From contig CP053152.1 of NCBI GenBank assembly GCA_014607495.2, positions 9,903,899-9,967,898 of the forward strand: a DNA stretch of 64,000 nt, read 5' to 3'. Origin of the DNA: Carposina sasakii. Taxonomy: Eukaryota > Arthropoda > Insecta > Lepidoptera > Carposinidae. The position numbers and the translations under genes are program-made. This document shows positions 36,156 through 49,256 of the stretch, in pieces (the first letter of the stretch is position 1; each line of letters starts with the position of its first letter). The notes beneath the pieces are model-generated. The model saw only the letters and a list, made by a program, of their open reading frames with translations. It was not told where the DNA came from and did not search any database.

Positions 36156-36828
36156 AATAAAAGGTTCAATTACCGGAATATACCAAAAAACGTAGACTTA
36201 GAATTAGATGTAGACGGTTGGACATAAGTTTGACTTTGAGTACAAGTTTGGACGACTACTTTACTACTAAGTACAAACACAGCTTTTTTCAAAAGTAATG
36301 AAATTCATTTAGCCTAAAGTCCTCTATAAGTCAGATGTACCTATATAAAAATATAGCAAATTTTCCGCAACCGGATATCTTGCTGTGCTCGTCCGTTATG
36401 ATTTCTGATAGGTAGTTTGCTCCACACGCGTGTCCCGTTAAACACTTCCAATAACGGTTATTCATCTTGTCATGTAGCTATCCTTCAATCAACTGACTTA
36501 ACATACCTATTTACGGCAGTAAGGAGGAGCCTCGTGTAAACTGATTGACGCTTGGTGCAGTTTCATGATGAATATTGTTACAGATTCGGAATAAATTAGG
36601 TGTACCTAGGATAAATTTCTTACAAGTAATTCCTTAAATAGCTTTTGGTAATGCTGATTACAGAATTTTACGGAAATAATTGCCCTTATAAAAATACAAT
36701 GTTGGTTACTTAAGGTTACTTTAAAAAAAAAACTATGTTGTTAGTTAATACTGAGGTCACTATGAGGTCCTTATATTATATTCCTAGATGCAAAAATTTA
36801 ATTTAAATTAATCCAAATGTATTGTTAA

Positions 36829-36844
36829 ATTTTTACAGGTAAGT
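36829..36844 (+). promoter_or_regulatory. Candidate recursive (ratchet) splice site
   Basis: The sequence TTTTTACAG is followed directly by GTAAGT, a 3' splice site fused to a perfect 5' splice site with no exon between (junction at 36838/36839). This is the known form of ratchet points that split very long insect introns. It sits 23 kb downstream of the donor at 13490 and 22.5 kb upstream of the acceptor at 59378, close to the middle of that putative intron. The pyrimidine tract upstream is only moderate (GTTAAATTTTTACAG). Function is inferred from the motif and its position. Confidence 0.35.
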
Positions 36845-38915
36845 ACTAATTTATATCTTAGTCTCTATCTAACCTTTACTAATAAAAATGAGGCCAGTCA
36901 ACCCAAATGACTCGAAGGATGCTCGAAGGTATTAAGTATATTGGCATCAGTCTTAAATATGACCTATTTGACCGACATGTTCTTAATCTTAGCAGCTAAA
37001 TATATAATGACTGCAATTTAGTTTTAAAATTTTAGCACGAAAATCTCATCAGCTACAGAATAATATTGTCCTTTGCGGACAGGACCGACGGGAGGGCGGC
37101 GTTATTATGTTGGTAAAACAAAATTCCCCATAATGGCCTCATTATGTGGCGAAAATTGCTCGAGAGCTTTTTTGTGTGGTAATATAAATGTATTTGTAAT
37201 AGCTTTTAGAAATATTGCGAAGAAGCGGGTCAGAAATCGGACGGCGGCGTCTGATTACCGAAACTTAATTTATTTTCTTGTCAGAAAAAAAACATAAAAT
37301 TTGTCCGTAGTTGCGTGGGAAACGACCCTGTCGCCGGCGGCCTCTATTACGTAATTATTTTCTATATTATATTCTATAATATCAGGAAGATTAATAGGAA
37401 ATCTATAGGCTTTAATGTTTTTCTTATTATGAAATTACCGTAACTTTTCAATCACCACTAAATTTTGGTTCTAGGCTTATACTCGTAGATTGGGTGTGAT
37501 GCAATTTATTTTAACGTAACTTTATACGATACGTAATATAATCAGTGTGCCAGACGAAGTTTCGTTCATCAAAATATGATATAGTTATCATAATATCTAT
37601 TTTGGCAAAATTTCTTTTAGCCTTTTCTTCTCAATTAGCATTGGTTACTTTCCTTATATACATATAGATACAGCTGTTTTCCCGAAATGGGGTAGCTAAA
37701 AGTGCAGGATCATAAGGTGGAACCGACGACAGACACGTTTAGCACACCGGGGACAGATGTTAATGACTTTCCTTGTTTTCCTTATAATATCAAAAATATT
37801 CAAATAAACCTAACACAAAACTGTTAGCCGAATAATTTACCCATCACAATTCCGCAACCACGCTAACCGTCCACTTTTCCCGTCAATCATCTTAATTCCC
37901 AATCAAATTGACTGCACCCAACACCGATCGATTAGGTGGCAGTAAATTGTGAATCGGCGCTAATAAAGTCTGTGAATGTTAATGAATCGGGCCGTTGTGA
38001 ATGTGTCATAAAACGGGCCACTGGTTCTAAAGCGGGCCACTGGTTCGGGTGTCGCGCAGCAGGAGGGCCGGCAGCTAATTGATTTGTGCCCCAGGCCACA
38101 ATCAAAACAGATCGTATTTATAAGGCGCTGCAGAGGGCGAGGGTGGATGGAGTGTTTAGGGATCTGAGTGAGTTAGGAGACGGCGGTCGCTGATGTTTCT
38201 TGGGTGACTGATGAAAAGGCGGATAATGGCGCTTGCACATGTTAGTGTTTTAGTAGGTAGTAAGTAGCTGTTGCACCGGCTCCAATGTACAAAATTTTAG
38301 ATATATGTTTAGTGTACCTACTCTGCTTATTATGTATATCTTAGCAATGCAAACTTTGCAATAGCAAAATAAATGTTTTTGTTTAGTTTTTTTATACGTG
38401 TGGGTGGGTGAACACCGTTGGTAAAAATTGATAATTAAACATTTCCATTTTGTAGGTAATAGGTATTTTCCGTTACATTCCAATTTCATAAGCTACAAAA
38501 AAGATTGAAAATATTTCCAACAGTAGTAGTAGGAAATATTTACAACAAGTAAAAAATAAGCTATTCCCTAATGTTATACCTCCAAAGCACTCCCTTCTCG
38601 CTGTTGCAAATTCTAATGTGTTCAGTGATCAAACACAAGAAAATCAAATGATCATTTGATAAATAGTCCCCGGGGTGGATTCGACCCCGCTTTGTCGCGC
38701 TCGTAATGCGGTCAAATTCACCCCGCTCCCGCACCCCTGGGAGCAACCCTTGGGAAATTGTAGACGGTTTATTTGGTTAAGCACTGTTTTAATGCTGTAA
38801 TCCCGAAGCTGACTGTAACATTGAGTGTGATCGGATTAATTTTTGAGTGTTTGTGTATTTTTCTTTGGGTTAACAGATTTGTGATTTATGGAGCGGTTTT
38901 GAATGTTTATTTCAG

Positions 38916-39105
38916 ACTAGTGGACGCCCGCGACTCCGTCCGCGTGACTGCAGAAAAAAAAATTCCGGGGATAAAAAGTATATGTTAAGTGGGGCCTGTT
39001 ATAATATATTCCTGAAAACTGCATCGAAATCGGTCCAGCCGTTTCTGTGATTAGCGTGCACAAACATCGACCCGTTACAATTTTACTATATGTATAGATA
39101 TAGAA
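38916..39105 (+). repeat. Dispersed repeat of the ACTAGTGGACGCCCGCG family, deleted inside
   Basis: The left end ACTAGTGGACGCCCGCGACT and the core CCAGCCGTTTCTGTGATTAG are intact. About 70 bp between the GCACAAAC block and the GTTACAATTTTACTATATG end are missing compared with the 57431 copy. Confidence 0.65.
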
Positions 39106-39314
39106 GATATAGATAGATGTTTGGGCCGTTTTAGAAACACATTTTTAAGTAATACCGCCCATGCCTCGTAAAGCGAATGTCTACCTCTAGACTCGGCTTT
39201 ATAGTAAAGCTCTCAGGATCTGTATGAATGAAGTAGATATGAGTACATTAAAGATAACAAAATAAATACATCACAATTTATAGGTATAGATAAATAAACC
39301 AGTTAACATGATTT

Positions 39315-39442
39315 CATCATCATCATCATCAGCCTATTGCACTCCACTGCTGGACGTAGGCCTCCCCCAGGGCATACCACAAGACTGCCATGGGGGTATT
39401 TGCCCATAGTCACCAAGCTGGGCAGGCGGGTTGGTAACATGA
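39315..39442 (-). mobile_element. RTE-tailed repeat, same subfamily as 11822
   Basis: An (ATC)n tail is followed by CCACTGCTGGACGTAGGCCT and the AAGACTGCCATGGGGGTAT ... GGGCAGGCGGGTTGGTAAC block. It is close to the 11822 copy over about 120 bp. It is non-coding and short. Confidence 0.7.
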
Positions 39443-42400
39443 TTTACATGTTTCTATTAATTAAACAAAATCATATCTCCCACCCACATTATTCTATATT
39501 CCGATTTTTTTAATTCTATGTCCGGAATCTCCCCAAATAGCCCGTGCTATCACCATTAATCAGCGAGTGATTCGTTCGAGAGGGTGCAGGCTATAAATCT
39601 CCTGGTAACTGCAATGCAGAATGTATTCAACTACATTTTTTTATTAGATGTCGTAAATAAATTTTTAAAAATAAAAAGGTATCTTCCGCAATGGTAGGAT
39701 CGCGAGGTGGGGTCTAAGAGTGAGGAGGCATTTACCCAGCAGTGGTATGTCAAGGTACTTTAAAAGACACACTTCCTGTTAAATCCTGTTCTATCGGGTT
39801 CCCCAAAGACCTAGCATTGCGCCTTTGGCTTAGAGTTACCGCTTCCACTTCAGTTCACTTCGCTTTCAGTGCTTTAGCAGTTCAATTGGATCTAAGTTAC
39901 TTGATTTTATTATTCCTAACACAGGTTTACAAGAATGAATTTCTTCCTCAATCAATAAATTAATTGAAAAATTATTATTCATCATATGGGTGAGTGTCAG
40001 TCACGCATGATGAATGTCTTAGAGTTAAAAATATTATGTTTTGATCAAGCTTTTTACGTTTTTTCCATATAAAAGTCTCAGTAAGTCTAATCTACTTGAA
40101 CACAATTCGATTGTATGAGTTCGTACAATCTTTGCTTCAATAGTAATTGAACGCTCACGATCATGTCTTGGTAACGGAAAGCCTTCGGAAACAGCCTCTG
40201 GCATTGATGGTATCTGTATGATAGAGATTCTTTATATGGATATTCAACCTAATAGGGGTATTCGAATCGAATATCTTTGTTCCTATGTAGTATGCATTTA
40301 TTTACAAAGATACTGACTGATACCTTCTTGGCTAGCGACATTTTACTACGGAGTAAAATCTTCTTCGTATCTACCTCGTCCCTTCCATATACCTAAATGT
40401 TACTTCCCATCAGGTGGCGATGATGCTGAAAGATTATAGTATGTCAATATTTCCTAACTTTCTCCAATAAGCTAAGGTGGTTTGTCTCACACTAAGACAC
40501 AGCACAAAGGCCCGTGTACACGACGCGTGCGCTACGGAATGCGCGCGTCGGTCGCCCACGCACGCTCATTGTATGCAAATGGCAGGTCGCAGGTCGTATT
40601 TGCGGCGCACGATTCGATGTCCATTCGTTCCCTTCTTTCTATGTTACATTCATATTTACATCCTTGTATGAGTATGTTCTGTTGTTCAAGTGTGATGATA
40701 TCTTTGAAACATTTTTTGTATCTAATTGTCTGTAGACTGAGTATCTTTTTGTTGTCGGTTTAGAAATGGCACTGAATTATAATTATAGTAATATACTCCC
40801 TGTATATCTGAAATAAGGTAAAGATAATTTTGATTGATTATTTACATGTAAACCGATATACATTATGTTTTCTATATTCGTCCGATAAACTACAATAAAT
40901 TTACATTCTGCTCAATAAGATATATTCGTACTTGAAACTTTTCTCTGTATGATTTTGGAGACGGTTAGGTATCGTTCTTTGAAATACTCTTTTTGGAACG
41001 TATAAAATAGTTAAAACTCTTTTCAAAGCACTTCCACTCGATACATCTGACGTACGTGTGTGGTGTAAGCATGAATGGCTCAAATTCTGCCTCGTCATGA
41101 CGGGAATCCCATTATCATTGTGTCTCGAATCACGACGGACTAAACACGGCTCGTGTGACACCACTCTAATTGTGAATGAAGCGAGGTCAGAGATCGATGT
41201 TTTTAGCCCAAATAATGCCTAATTCTTGTTACAATTGTAAATTATATTTGGGAACGACATCCATGGAATAGAATAGACGAGGCTGTACACCTGTTTGTTG
41301 AAATTTAAATTTCGTTCCGTCGTCCATGACAGTTTTGAGGTTCAAAATGTTTTTAATTATATTTATTAGTTCTATCGTCTTTACTGTTTTTTATGACCGT
41401 TGATGTAGTCCCTCAGCGTAAACTACTTTAATAGGAGACTCAATTACTGCGATTGCTTTATTCGATAAAGTCCTTATATAAATGTTATTTTTTTCTCTTT
41501 CTCTATCTAGTTCATCTAAAACTACATGAACGCCTTTTTATTCATCAGGATACGTGTAGATAGTAAGAATCCTTACATGCAAAATGTGATTTTCTAATGT
41601 AAGGAATATATAGATAAGTAATAGGATATGCTTATGATTGTTAGTTAAGCGAATAAAATATGGTATCCTACTAACAGTGTCGAGTTTATACTGAAAAGTA
41701 TGGACTTGATCCGACCTTACCTGACTTGGCAATCTTGGCTCATTTGAGTACAGACTCACTGTGCCTCAAAACTGATATTGCTACAATAACTAACCTAGAA
41801 CCTGTATTATTATCTCTAGAACCAGAACACGTCCTTGATCTTGAACATTCAATAAGAGGGCACACAAAGCCAAGAGTTACGAAGTGGCGAGTGCCTTCCG
41901 CGCCGACAAGCGCAGATAGAACAATATACCGACTGGACTCATCCAGAAATTTACAGTCCGTAATTATAGGGTACAGCCAGTTAATTGCAGCCGCCCGGCC
42001 GACGGTCGCTGGCCGCTTTTTTGACTAAATAAAAATTGACTAATATTCATAATAAATAATGAACTCTCCGTTCTCAGGGATTATAGCGTATAGATTTTGG
42101 CCGATTAATGTTTCGGCGGTTACATTCGATTAAGCTCTGGGCGCCAGAGTTCGGTAATCACATCGCATCTTTCATCATTATTTCGTAATGAATTTTAAAC
42201 AGTAACATTGATAATTCGGGCTATAATTCAACAAGATTTTAATCTGTATGATAAAGTGAATTCTTAACGTAGGGGGTTTATTAACGCAATTTTCTTTGGT
42301 CTTGAATCGATCAAGTTACAAAAGTTCTAAAAGAATTCACTAGATTCTAAGAGAATTCAGAAAACTTCACTAGATTTAATATAGTCATAGGTATATATCC

Positions 42401-43464
42401 CTCGCATCGTATGAAATAATCGAAAATCGATTAGATAACATGTTAATATAATAAAGCGGCCACCAAAAAATGGATTGATAAGTGGACGAAAATACTCACT
42501 GTTATCCTATTTTCTAAAGGCAGTTAGAGATCTTAAATCATCAATAGTAGAGCGTTTCATGCCATAAATCAAAAACCAACGTAACCACCTTTTAATTATT
42601 GTTAATAAATAATAATTTCCCAGTAACAATGATATTTTATCCTGTGGGATCATCAGGTTGGAATCCACGAAAATCCATCACAATTTAGGAAGGCAGTAAG
42701 AGCAAAAACGCGAGGACGTTGCATGTAGCTGTTGCTCGAGGCACCACTTATAATTGCGGGGTTTCACCCAAAAGCCCTCAATTATAAAATAATAGCAGAT
42801 GTGGATCATAGTAATAACAATTATTATCACGCTCGGCCGCTATCATTACTCTGGAAATATGGCCGATGAGCCACGGTGTTTGCAAACAATTTATGCGCGC
42901 GATTTCTTAGATTCAATGAGTTCTAAACACGTAAAATTTGGAAGTTAGGTTATTTATTTTGCTTATTGCTTTTTCTACGTTTGCTATTGTTAAAGTAATT
43001 TAGGTAAACACCGTTGATTAAAGATATTTTTCCACATATCTAAAGCTATTTTCTTAATTACTCTAAAATACTTTTGACACATAATTTAGATTTATTCTGT
43101 TAGTTTAAAACAATGTACGGCGATTATTCAAATTCTCGGACAAGTGGACGGGCCCGCCTCTTCCCAGTCGCAATCTTAATAAAGACTTCCTATGTGCATT
43201 ACAAATGTACATTCTTTATGAAATTTAAATGGCCGCATGTAAGCTTAATTGAAGATAACGTTTAATTAAAGTTAATCTGAATAGTAATGTGAGATGAGAT
43301 GTCGACAGCGAGATCGTTTTTGTACACATTATCTCAACAATTTTACCACAGCCACTTTTTTTTTTTTTACACAACAATTTTACAAATTTACTTTGAATAA
43401 CAAATGGTATATATACATGTAAAGGCTGGCGTTTATTACATTAGGTTAATATTAAACAGGTATA
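39443..43464. other. Long non-coding stretch
   Basis: GC-richer islands occur at 40500-40640, 41860-42140 (with TAATTGCAGCCGCCCGGCCG and CCGATTAATG) and 42700-42910 (with ATAATTGCGGGG and TAACAATTATTATCACGC). These look like candidate cis-regulatory elements. Open frames of 73-100 codons show no known domain. Confidence 0.35.
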
Positions 43465-44421
43465 GGGGAAGATTGGGTAATGGGGGTCACTTAAGCAAGA
43501 ATTAGAATACAAAAGCTAAAATTAACAAAAATTTTATAACAACTGCCTCATAACAAAATTTACTTAATTAGCTATAATTTAAAATCAGTAATCATCACAT
43601 TAATAATCATCCGTGGGAAATATAAAAGTACAAAAAAAAACTGATTTGACTCCCATTGCACTAAGTTACGGGTAATTGGGGTCACCTTGTGGGCAATGAG
43701 GATCATACAAAAATCTAACACAAATCGCGTCACGTCTGATACAGAGGTATCGTTTGATTCCTGGGGAATCTTCCTCTTTACTCTTTCGGTCACCTTTTTC
43801 GGCACTTTCATCTTCTTTCCTTGGCCTTGCCTTTATGCAGAAAAACGCAGTCTATTTACACAACTTTGGACCCTAATATTTTGGAAACCAGACACTTCAC
43901 AGGTATGCTTCCATAGAGAAAAATGATCATGATGATGAGAAGATTTCGGGAACGTTGACGACCAAAAATCACCCTGTATATTTTTCCTTTCCCCTATCTT
44001 TTTCTTTGGGTGGCGGTCACTAGCGGGCAATGGGGATCACCCGATTCTCATTACCCATAAGTATTTTATGAAGAAAAAATAATAAACACAAAATATACAT
44101 TAGAAAAACTCGGAATTTAAGTAGGAAATCATTACAACAAATGTACAAGTAAAGGCGTAAAAAAGTAACATACAAGTAAATCAATAACTATAAAAGTTAC
44201 TGTTTATTTTGCGTCCGTGAAAATTTACATCGGCGAGCCGCAAAAACAAAACACACCTTTCATTCTCTATGCTGTCGCCATACCCACGCGGCACGCTCGC
44301 AGCGACGGCGAGGGGAACAGAGCGTGCAGGGAGGACCCTTAACGCGTTTCTATTAGTGTTACTTTTAGAGATGTGTGGGTGACCACTATTACCCGCTGAC
44401 CCCCATTACCCGATCTTCCCC
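43465..44421. mobile_element. 957-bp non-autonomous DNA transposon with 25-bp TIRs
   Basis: The left end GGGGAAGATTGGGTAATGGG and the right end CCCATTACCCGATCTTCCCC are inverted repeats of about 25 bp with one mismatch. TA flanks both sides (43463-43464 and 44422-44423), suggesting a TA target duplication. Degenerate copies of the end motif recur inside (GGGTAATTGGGGTCACC at about 43670, GGGCAATGGGGATCACCC at about 44025). A TACAGGGTG MITE is nested at 43838-43979. No transposase frame is visible. Confidence 0.8.
43838..43979 (-). mobile_element. MITE of the TACAGGGTG family, nested and truncated
   Basis: On the reverse strand it starts TACAGGGTGATTTTTGGTCG and runs to CGTTTTTCTGCATAAA, where the match stops. 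It is inserted inside the 43465-44421 element, so it is younger than that element or moved with it. Confidence 0.75.
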
Positions 44422-45295
44422 TACTATTGACTCCACACTAAATTACTTACAGCCAGAACTGCAGAATCATAAAGGAGATGTGTGTGCTTTGCATTAAGCG
44501 TAGCAGGGACAGATATAAATGATCAATGACAAGTTACTAGCTCATCTCCGAGTCATCTCCTGACAGAACGCCCGAGTTCCTTAGTCGACTCTTATGACAT
44601 GCACGAATAGTTCTACATACATACACATAATCACGCCTTCATCCCTAGAGGTAGAGCACCAAGGGCCGATAGAACCACATGGTGCCACTTCAGACCAATT
44701 TTGAGGGTACCGAAATGTGCGGTAACACAGCCATTCATTTTGAAACAGAGCTTCATTTCTGCAATAATCTCACTCTACCGATACTTAGCCACTTCAGCAT
44801 AAAATCCATTCTGCTTTATACTTGCATCATAGGTAAGGCTTCGCTATCATTACACCGGCAGCCCCGTCGATTAATCATGGCCGCTCTACCGGATAATTCG
44901 GCGGTTGATTTAGTGAAAAGCAACATGTTATTACCTACGGGATAAATCTCTATCTAGAAAAGCTAAGAAGGCCTAAGCGCGCCTGTGATTTATCGTGATC
45001 GGCCATCGCCGTGATCAGTTTGATTTGTTATACTCCAACTTTGTTTTCATCTTAGTTGATTTTAATGAATGCCTTTAAAATGATACGTTTTAGTGTATAA
45101 TTAAGCTTTTTGGTATCATTGATTATTGCTTTTTGAACGGTATGTTTTAATTTGTACCTTGGAATAAAAGGAGTAGTGAAATATGTCCGATAGAGTTTTT
45201 GGGATGCGCAGTATAAAGTTCCCTTGGGGTTTTCTAATTAGTTAGTGGCTAATTTAAGTTACGTGTGAATAGCACGATTGTCCGTGAAGTTCAAT

Positions 45296-45503
45296 CGGTG
45301 AAGTGACAATACCTCCTAACTAACATTTTTTAACAAGTTGTTTTTTTTTTGTGCAATATACTTATTATTGAATTATAATTATAAAATATAGTATTCAATT
45401 TAAAAAAAAAGTTGTCTACGTAAAAAAAAATATTTATAGTATATTGCATTAAAAAAACCGATTCGTTAAAAAATGTTAGTTAGGAGGTATTGTCACTTCA
45501 CCG
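45296..45503. mobile_element. MITE with ~39-bp near-perfect terminal inverted repeats
   Basis: The left arm starts CGGTGAAGTGACAATACCTC and pairs with the right arm ending GAGGTATTGTCACTTCACCG. The match continues inward to TTTTTTAAC/GTTAAAAAA for about 39 bp without visible mismatch. The 130-bp middle is A/T-rich and partly self-complementary (GTGCAATATAC / GTATATTGCA). No frame. High arm identity suggests a fairly young insertion. Confidence 0.85.
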
Positions 45504-48500
45504 TCGATATATATTTTTACCATAGCAAAGTAAAGGCGATAAAGGAGGACTTATTATCTTGGTAACTTTCCTCTTGAGGATATAATTAGGTGAGAGATAG
45601 TAGCACTTTGTTGTCTTTGACTTTTTAATGGTTGAGTGTGATTGAAGTTTAAGGCAATATTTTATGTTATGAGGATAGTTTTGAAGACTTTGAGTATGTA
45701 AATCTTGCTAAATAAGAGAAATTAAAACCAATTCACGATTTTAATACGTACGTGTATCTCCGCACGTTGTGGGGACGATTATAAACCTTTATTTCTGACA
45801 GCTCCTACACTTGCCGCCTCCATGGACTCACCCTTCGGTATCGGCGTAAAGCTTGCAAGCAGATAATATCTTGATTTATTACGGCTATCGACCCCCCTTA
45901 ACTTACCTTAGGTAACTAACGTCCAGCCAACTTTATTGCCTAAGCCTAATTTTTTAAGCCGTGTGTTGTTATCTGTTAAGTCATCGATGCTTTGGAGGTT
46001 CAAATAGTGGTTGCTTGATAAATTAGAGTATCAGTCGGTAGTGTTGTCGGCAGAATAGAATAGCAGTACCTCTGGCCTGTAGGTATCGTAAAAGGCGTTG
46101 AAGGGTTTCCAGGAGGTGAGCAACGGCGCCTTCCGTGTTGACCTAGTTGGAAACGAAAATCACACTGCAGTCGCCAACCTGCCTGCTTAGCATGATGACT
46201 ATGGGCAAAACCCTCCCTATGGTAGTAGCCTTGTGGCGTGCTCTGGGGAAGGCCTACGTCCAGCAGTGAGAACTTGCTTCTCCTTGTCAGACATATCTCT
46301 CAGCTAAAAAAAATACCATAATGATTTAAGCGAAGGTATTTAGGTACCATTAACGTTTTATATCGTAGTTTAGTTATCGTTCCTAAGTCAGTTTGAGACT
46401 GATAAAGCCCTATTATTTTTGGTAAACGCACTGGCAAGTCTACTAACTATTTACGTGCCCTTTGAATATTTTTCTCAGTATCTTTTACAGTATATTTTCG
46501 GACTCTTGTATAGTACCTATACTATAGTTACATCCCTTTAGTTATTCTCCTCTATAGTTATATCAATGTGTAGTTAGCTAGTGGTAGGCTGTAGCTCACA
46601 TAGCTACAGAAGTAATCTACTCATTGCAATACCCAAGCCTCTGTGTAATTGATTCCAAAATGGGCGTCAACGTTACATCGGCGGGCTTTTATTGGATGTA
46701 TTTTCAAGGAAATAATCATAATGTTAGTAATTAATAAATCTATCGGCCATCTTCGCGTTTAGAGGCGTACACGATCGTTGGAATTAATGAAGTCTTCCGC
46801 GGAATGTTTCGCGGTTTAATAGGCACATTAATTTTATCTCAACGCGACTCCGCGTGTATCTCATGATCTTCTCTATATGAGTTATTATAGGTTTAGATAC
46901 TATAAAGCTTTCTTATTATCTCATATTTTATGTTAATTGCATGCTGTTATTAAAAATAGCTAGATGACGCGGTTTTTTGGTCGGTGGTTGTTGTCATAGT
47001 TAGAAATATTTTAAGTTAGTAGTGAAATAACCTACATATTAATTGGAAACGTACGTACATTGCTTATACTTAAAAGAATATTCACTATGGGTGCGCCCAC
47101 CATCGGGCCCTACACCCTCCACTGACCGTCGGATCTGATAACTCATAACTGCGACTACAGGCACTTGCACTAACTACAATCGCCACGAGAAACCAGACCC
47201 GAGCACCTAGCATGCAAGACGATACATTGCACTATTCCGAAATCAAAAACTAGATTAATAATCTACATATGTTTCGCCAACAACCGTGGCATCCTCAGGA
47301 TTATAGAAATTAGTAAACCACTAATTATTATGAAACTCTAAAACCCAACACATTACCTACACAGAGTTAACATAAAAAGAATAGTTATACCGACAAACGT
47401 TTAAAGTGCTTCTAGATACACAAAGATAACGTAATATCAACCTACAACTGCAGTTAATATGTTTTTAAATAGCTTGTCTCTCTTCACGATTCTATCATTC
47501 ATAGAGATTACTATAATTGTAAACAATAAAGGCAACTCATCTCGTGCATCTACAAAGCTCGCCGTCCATCTACTTACTAGCGAGAGTACTAGCATTACAT
47601 GAATTGAAGAGCACCAAGTGAATGCTCATTCGGTACCCACAAGTATTCAATAAAATGTTTCCACTAACCAACCAGTGTGTCCATCACAAAAAAGTCGAGT
47701 AGGACCTTCGACAAGCTCACAAAAGCTCGTAAAAGCTCTCTACTATTATGTAGTTATTGTTGCAGGGTGGAAACACGATTATTACATGGGTTTATTTTGT
47801 TTGGCACGTAGTATGGTGTCAGGAGCCCGAGTGCCCGCGCCTCGATGACGGCTGGCAGCTAACATGCAATTATTTTAGATAGCCTAAGCTATCCGATGAT
47901 TTTAGATTAACAACGATTTGCGGGATGGTATAACTTCATTATGTCCTGAAGCTAAAGTTTCAGTAAGTTTGCAGTCATTGCTTATCGATTTGTTATAAAA
48001 AGATTTCCTGTGGAGTTCCTGAGAAGAAGCGATTAGAAATTGTACTAGATATAAAAGCTTTTGTTGGTATTATTTGCGAATAATAGTAAATATTACGTGC
48101 AAAATACTCCAATTTCCCATAAAAGTAATCAAACTTCTCAATGAAGGCACCTTTTCATCACAGCACTTCAACATTTCAAAACACAATTCGTCCTCCACTG
48201 CTAATCCTATTATCCTTGTAAACAGCTTGAAGGATGACATCTAAATATCATAAAGTGCACAATCTAAAATCTTAAGCCAAGAGATATCAAAGAAAAAACT
48301 TCGACCTTACTACGCGATCAGAGGCTTCAAACTTGCTCAGTCTACTCTCCAACTTTAACTACAGCATTCGGAAACATTCAAATGAACACCTTTATCCTGG
48401 GATTACTCGAAATTTTGCATAGGAAGCGGTCGTCAAATATCGAACGATTCAATGGTAACGTGAATGAGCTAAGCGGCCTATCGACAACAATGCATTCGTA

Positions 48501-49256
48501 TCGAAAAGGACGAATCACACGTGCATTGAATGAAACTTGGACAATATTTTGGGTGCTTCAATCGGTGAGATTATCGCTGGTCGGGCGGAATCAAATCTGT
48601 GAATTAGAATTTCTCATGCGAAATGTTAATATTGAGGATAATGTACGAACCACGTGCAAAATTGCAAAGCAGTATTATGTCATTAATGTCAAATATTATC
48701 ATAGGTAATTCTTTGTCTAAATTGATACATGTTTGCTAAATAATAAGGTTAGTTACCGTTAGATACCTTTCGCTCGTTTCCTAAAAAAGCATTTACTTTC
48801 TTGTTCTTCTACATTATATAAACCTAAAATCTAATTTAACCTACACGAAATTAAATACTCGTATATTCACAAAGTTGCCTTCTACCGGGAGGGTGTGCTC
48901 AGAATGCTGGCAGCATTGTAGCTTGTATGGCAATGCTAATTTTTTGCGCAAAAAAGAGACCACTACTATTCTTCCACTACTTTCTTTCTTTAGGGAGGTA
49001 GATCTTCTTGAAATTAAGAAATACTCGTGTTGATTGTTAAACTGTTTTTTACCAACGATTTCCAGCATAATGGAATCTCCAGATGAACCATAAATGCATA
49101 CACTACAGATGTGAATATTATACAGCGTGCGGAAGTGGGTGTAAAATTGCAACCGGATCCATTGCACCCCTTCAATAGAGCTGCACTCAGACAGTAACAT
49201 ATTGCACAATACGCAACGGTTTTAAAGGGGGACGACTTTCTACAGTAAAAACACCG
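45504..49256. other. Non-coding stretch
   Basis: Contains the RTE-tailed repeat at 46110 and a candidate regulatory island at 46640-46860 (GCGGGCTTTTATTGG ... TTAATGAAGTCTTCCGCGG). Frames at 48382-48708 (+, 108 codons) and 48841-49209 (-, 122 codons) have no recognised domain and no flanking splice logic; I do not call them genes. Confidence 0.35.
46110..46275 (+). mobile_element. RTE-tailed repeat, opposite orientation
   Basis: The block CAACCTGCCTGCTTAGCATG ... ACTATGGGCAAAACCCTCCC ... GGCCTACGTCCAGCAGTGAG is the reverse complement of the repeats at 11822 and 39315, with decay. The microsatellite tail is missing on the right. Confidence 0.6.

Larger units (their letters stand above)
31958..38915. 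other. Long non-coding stretch
   Basis: Islands of higher GC alternate with AT-rich sequence: 32180-32300, 32560-32660, 34500-34760, 35230-35480, 35780-35930, 37060-37350 and 37840-38200. They carry AATTA/TAATT homeodomain cores and balanced base composition. Open frames here (for example 32459-32788, 34505-34903, 35579-35914) lack domains. The ratchet-like site at 36829 lies in this stretch. Confidence 0.35.

Noticed and set aside
48382..49209. 108-codon (+) and 122-codon (-) frames
   Set aside because: Neither shows a known domain, promoter or splice context. They may be checked by homology but are not supported here.
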